This document shows positions 61,448-64,000 of a stretch of DNA of 64,000 bases, one piece after another. The stretch covers positions 51,058 through 115,057 of the forward strand of contig QFQS01000007.1 of assembly GCA_003243455.1 (NCBI GenBank), given 5' to 3'. This DNA is from Cereibacter sphaeroides. Its GTDB lineage: Bacteria > Pseudomonadota > Alphaproteobacteria > Rhodobacterales > Rhodobacteraceae. Position 1 is the stretch's first letter. Each line of letters starts with the position of its first letter. A program made the translations under genes and the position numbers. The notes beneath the pieces are model-generated. The model did not search any database, had not been told where the DNA came from, and was given only the letters and a program-made list of their open reading frames with translations.

Positions 61448-61981
61448 ATGCTGCGCATATTGATGCTTTTTACTGTCTTGATGGCGGGCTGGTCGGTCTC
61501 GACTCCGGTCGTGGCCCAGGCGAACCGGGCGGTCAGCGTCTGCGCCAATACTGCACTGAAGGATTTCCTGATCCTGCGGCGGGTCGTCGATCAGCGTGAT
61601 CTGAGCGACAAACGCGGCCGGGTTTTTGCCCGCCAAGTGGAGATGGACATGCGCGACGGGGGCCGCACGGTGCGCATCACCTGCACGTATGAGATCAAGA
61701 CCGGTCGGGTCCGGTTGGAGCGCGGGCGCCCCGGCGGGCCGGTGCTGGTTCCGCCGGGACAGGCCGACCCGCGCGCCGCGAGGAATGCCTGCGTCCGCGC
61801 GGTAAAGGATCAGCGCCTTGTCTATGACCGCGTGCTGAAAGAGACGGATATGCGCAATTCGCGTGGCCAGATCGTGGGCCGGGCCGTGCTGATTGGCGCC
61901 TATATCCAGGGCAAACCGCGCCAGATCGTTTGCGAATACGACTATGCGCGTCGCCGTCCGATCTTGCAGATCCGGCGCTGA
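61448..61981 (+). CDS. Exported hypothetical protein with internal duplication
   Basis: A 177-residue protein with a signal peptide ending near residue 24 (STPVVAQA). The mature part is two copies of one unit of about 60 residues. C32 and C79 in the first correspond to C115 and C162 in the second: each pair is 47 apart and the copies are offset by exactly 83 residues. DLSDKRGRVFARQV (51-64) aligns with DMRNSRGQIVGRAV (134-147), and RITCTYEI with QIVCEYDY. Each copy could form one disulfide. It is probably periplasmic. No known family is recognised. Confidence 0.8.
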   Translation: MLRILMLFTVLMAGWSVSTPVVAQANRAVSVCANTALKDFLILRRVVDQRDLSDKRGRVFARQVEMDMRDGGRTVRITCTYEIKTGRVRLERGRPGGPVLVPPGQADPRAARNACVRAVKDQRLVYDRVLKETDMRNSRGQIVGRAVLIGAYIQGKPRQIVCEYDYARRRPILQIRR

Positions 61982-62089
61982 CCTAAGGTCAAAACATTTC
62001 AGCCACCTGCCGCAGATGTGAGATGAGTTGGCTTGGTTTTGGCGTCTGCACAGCGCAGATTTGACGCGGGGACAGTGAGGAGAGACATC

Positions 62090-63010
62090 ATGCCGGAACG
62101 TTTCCGCAGCGACCTGAAATGGTCGGACGTGACACCGAAATCGCTTTTCCTTAACCGCCGCCAGCTGATCGCAGGGGCCACGGCGCTTGCCCTGGCCTCG
62201 CCCGCGCTGGCCAAGATCGAGGCGGTGCCAAGCCCCTATTCGACATCCGAGCCACCGAACACCTTCGAAGACATCACGACCTACAACAACTACTACGAGT
62301 TCGGCTTCGACAAGTCGGACCCCGCCAAGTATGCGGGCGCACTCACGACCTCACCCTGGTCGGTCAAGATCGACGGCATGGTCAACAAGCCGGCGGAGCT
62401 GAGCCTTGATGACCTGTTGCAGGGCATAACGCTGGAGGAGCGGATCTATCGCTTCCGCTGCGTCGAGGCATGGTCGATGGTGGTGCCCTGGATCGGCTTT
62501 CCGCTGTCTGCGCTGCTGGACCGCGTCGGCGTGCAGCCAGGCGCGAAATACGTGTCGTTTGAGACCCTGCTGCGCCCCGAGGAGATGTTCGAGCAAAAAA
62601 CCCGCTCGCTCGACTGGCCCTACCGCGAGGGGCTGCGGCTGGATGAGGCGATGCACCCGCTGACGATCCTTGCGACCGGGCTTTATGGAGAGCCGATGCC
62701 AAAGCAGAACGGCGCGCCGATCCGGCTGATCGTGCCTTGGAAATACGGGTTCAAGTCGATCAAGAGCATCGTGAAGATAAGCCTGGTGGCAAAGCAGCCC
62801 GAAACCACCTGGCAGATGCAGAACTATCGCGAATACGGCTTTTACTCGAACGTCAATCCGCAGGTCGACCACCCCCGCTGGAGTCAGGCCAGCGAGCGGC
62901 GACTGGGCGGCAGCTTTTTCGCCAAGCGCATAGATACCCAGATGTTCAATGGCTACGGCGATCAGGTCGCCAGTCTTTATGCCGGGATGGACCTGGCAAA
63001 GGATTATTGA
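62090..63010 (+). CDS. msrP: Protein-methionine-sulfoxide reductase, molybdopterin subunit
   Basis: A 306-residue periplasmic molybdoenzyme (formerly YedY) that repairs oxidised methionine in envelope proteins. A twin-arginine signal is at 22-41 (LNRRQLIAGATALALASPA). The Mo-coordinating C124 sits in RFRCVEAW, and VPWKYGFKSIKSIVKI near the C-terminus is family-typical. GTGAGGAGA precedes the ATG at 62090. It overlaps msrQ by 1 bp. Paired with the cytoplasmic MsrC at the left end, it covers both compartments. Confidence 0.95.
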   Translation: MPERFRSDLKWSDVTPKSLFLNRRQLIAGATALALASPALAKIEAVPSPYSTSEPPNTFEDITTYNNYYEFGFDKSDPAKYAGALTTSPWSVKIDGMVNKPAELSLDDLLQGITLEERIYRFRCVEAWSMVVPWIGFPLSALLDRVGVQPGAKYVSFETLLRPEEMFEQKTRSLDWPYREGLRLDEAMHPLTILATGLYGEPMPKQNGAPIRLIVPWKYGFKSIKSIVKISLVAKQPETTWQMQNYREYGFYSNVNPQVDHPRWSQASERRLGGSFFAKRIDTQMFNGYGDQVASLYAGMDLAKDY

Positions 63011-63630
63011 TGGATATCTCCGCTTCGCTGAACCAGTGGCTGCGGCGCGTTCCGCCCTGGCTGGTGTATCTGCTTGGCCTCTTGCCGCTGGCCTCGCTGA
63101 TCTGGGACGGGTTCCTCGGCGATCTTGGCGCCGATCCGGTCAAGGAAGTGGAACGTGCGCTTGGGCTGACCGGGCTGCAGTTCCTGCTGGGCAGCATGCT
63201 GGTCACGCCGATCAGGCGCTTTCTGGGTATCAACTTGATCCGGTATCGCCGGGCCATCGGATTGATAGCCTTCTTTTATATCACGCTGCATTTCCTGACC
63301 TGGCTTACGCTCGATCTTCAGCTGCGCTGGGGCGAGATCGGGGCCGATCTGGTCAAGCGGCCCTACATCATCTTGGGAATGATCGGTTTTCTGGCGATGA
63401 TTCCACTGGCGATTACCTCGAACAATCTGTCCATCAGGCGGATGGGGGCGGCAACCTGGGGCAAGCTGCACCGGCTTGCCTACGTGGCGGTCATCGCAGG
63501 GGCCTTGCATTACCTTATCCTGGTCAAGGCTTGGCCCAAGGAGCCGGTCTTTTACATGGCAGCGGCGGTTGTGTTGGTGGCGATGCGGCTCTTGTGGCTT
63601 TCACGGCGAGTCGCCCCGGGTCGCGTTTGA
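63010..63630 (+). CDS. msrQ: Protein-methionine-sulfoxide reductase, haem b membrane subunit
   Basis: A 206-residue membrane protein (formerly YedZ) with about six helices that gives electrons from the quinone pool to MsrP. Ferric-reductase-like haem histidines are in ITLHFLTW, KLHRLAYV and GALHYLILVKAW. RRAIGLIAFFY is conserved. The ATG overlaps the msrP stop (TGATG). It is the last protein gene in the window. Confidence 0.95.
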   Translation: MDISASLNQWLRRVPPWLVYLLGLLPLASLIWDGFLGDLGADPVKEVERALGLTGLQFLLGSMLVTPIRRFLGINLIRYRRAIGLIAFFYITLHFLTWLTLDLQLRWGEIGADLVKRPYIILGMIGFLAMIPLAITSNNLSIRRMGAATWGKLHRLAYVAVIAGALHYLILVKAWPKEPVFYMAAAVVLVAMRLLWLSRRVAPGRV

Positions 63631-63661
63631 GCAGGCGCAGCATACATTTTTCTGCGCCTGC
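63631..63661 (+). terminator. Hairpin after msrQ
   Basis: GCAGGCGCAG (63631-63640) and CTGCGCCTGC (63652-63661) form a perfect 10-bp stem with a T-rich 11-base loop, immediately after the msrQ stop. No T-run follows the stem, so termination may be Rho-assisted. Confidence 0.6.
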
Positions 63662-63756
63662 GAAGTGTTTCTTGTGGCGAAAGTTGCGCAAGCCCCCAGA
63701 TTTTGATGAAGATTCCTGCGCGCCGAAAAAAATGTCATTGTTCTGTCTTTTTCCTC

Positions 63757-63785
63757 TTGCGGGTTCGGGAGTCGCTCCGTAAATA
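63757..63785 (+). promoter_or_regulatory. rrn-type promoter
   Basis: TTGCGG (63757-63762) and TAAATA (63780-63785) are spaced 17 bp, a standard housekeeping-sigma promoter, followed by a GC-rich discriminator (GCCCC), which is typical of stringently controlled rRNA promoters. Confidence 0.65.
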
Positions 63786-63924
63786 GCCCCTCACCAAAGC
63801 GGAAACGCTGAGGGAAGCGGGAACGGAAACGCCTTCGGGCCGGAAGGGAACCGCGGAAATCTGGAGAGATGATTGGTCGGGTGCACCAAGTAAGATTGGT
63901 GGTCCGGTTTAATTTTGTCTCCAC

Positions 63925-63935
63925 GCTCTTTGAAA
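63925..63935 (+). promoter_or_regulatory. boxA-like antitermination element
   Basis: GCTCTTTGAAA matches the core of bacterial boxA (TGCTCTTTAACA), which recruits the NusB/NusE antitermination complex in rRNA leaders. It lies between the rrn-type promoter and the leader hairpin. Confidence 0.6.
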
Positions 63936-63952
63936 CTGTAGATGAATGAAGG

Positions 63953-63999
63953 GATATGCGGGCGGTTTGGTCGTTTCGACGGCGAGATCGGCGCATATC
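63953..63999 (+). other. rRNA leader inverted repeat
   Basis: GATATGCG (63953-63960) and CGCATATC (63992-63999) are perfect inverted 8-base arms around a G-rich loop that has its own small hairpin (GTCG-TTT-CGAC). Such a leader stem fits the upstream part of a pre-16S processing structure. The partner sequences lie beyond the window. Confidence 0.5.
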
Positions 64000-64000
64000 G

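Larger units (their letters stand above)
63662..64000 (+). other. Non-coding region: rRNA operon promoter and leader
   Basis: The last 339 bases carry no protein gene. They contain a promoter-like pair, a boxA-like sequence, and an inverted repeat ending at the window edge. Together they look like the upstream region of a 16S-23S-5S operon in rhodobacteria, transcribed left to right. The 16S start itself (AGAGTTTGATC) is not reached. Confidence 0.7.

Overview
This GC-rich window is a stretch of alphaproteobacterial core chromosome, most likely from the order Rhodobacterales (Rhodobacter/Paracoccus relatives). The evidence is the petPR regulator pair, a petABC cytochrome bc1 operon whose cytochrome b haem and PEWY residues fall at Rhodobacter capsulatus positions, an xseB-ispA-dxs isoprenoid cluster, a zinc-ribbon DinB, RpoH-type and rrn-type promoters, and a rhodobacterial-looking rRNA leader at the right edge. 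I see no transposase, integrase, phage gene, CRISPR array or plasmid function, so the window looks vertically inherited. Genes are tightly packed, often with 4-bp ATGA overlaps.

Layout. 1-3.9 kb: a partial STAS-domain protein, free methionine sulfoxide reductase, a double-GFA protein and a saccharopine dehydrogenase pair. 3.9-11.1 kb: a drug-type MFS exporter, a Mop-like protein, mutL-rmuC-hutD, an aldo/keto reductase and a Dabb protein, then tRNA-Leu(CAG). 11.4-21.1 kb: an NDUFA9-like protein, uppP and a gltD / exported protein / GFA / GFA / gltB operon. 21.2-25.2 kb: DUF1269, mtgA, an FzlA-like GST, queG and DUF1294. 25.2-31.6 kb: ilvE facing petP-petR across a palindrome-rich intergenic region, then a histone-deacetylase-family gene, xseB, ispA and dxs. 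31.7-38.6 kb: MFS, epimerase, AMP nucleosidase, HU, GST, a WYL regulator and aroC. 38.9-42.2 kb: a TPP riboswitch followed by thiBPQ. 42.2-45 kb: petABC on the minus strand. 45.1-50.5 kb: LysE, GST, a PaiB-like protein, L36, tRNA-Val(GAC), an N-formylglutamate amidohydrolase, dinB, a small protein and a cold-shock protein. 50.7-58.6 kb: a membrane cNMP-domain protein, an SPFH/NfeD pair, a channel-like protein, pyrF, an uncharacterised two-gene unit, a rhodanese, a hypothetical protein and a methyltransferase. 58.7-63.6 kb: clpB, an exported internally duplicated protein and msrPQ. The last 370 bp look like the promoter and leader of an rRNA operon whose 16S gene would begin just beyond the window.

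How the genes work together: gltB and gltD give ammonium assimilation; petABC with petPR gives the bc1 complex and its regulation; thiBPQ under a thiamine pyrophosphate riboswitch imports thiamine; dxs (itself TPP-dependent) and ispA make prenyl diphosphates, and uppP recycles the lipid carrier used in cell-wall synthesis by mtgA; msrC and msrPQ repair oxidised methionine in the cytoplasm and periplasm; mutL, dinB, xseB and rmuC serve DNA repair.

I did not find a clear new defence or mobile system. The best candidates for new biology are the TTGCGCAA operator-like array between ilvE and petPR, the gap-free 83-residue duplication in the exported protein at 61.4 kb, the exported and GFA genes embedded in the glutamate synthase operon, the dispersed repeat that supplies the queG ribosome-binding site, the alternative-pairing HU leader, and several small or uncharacterised proteins.
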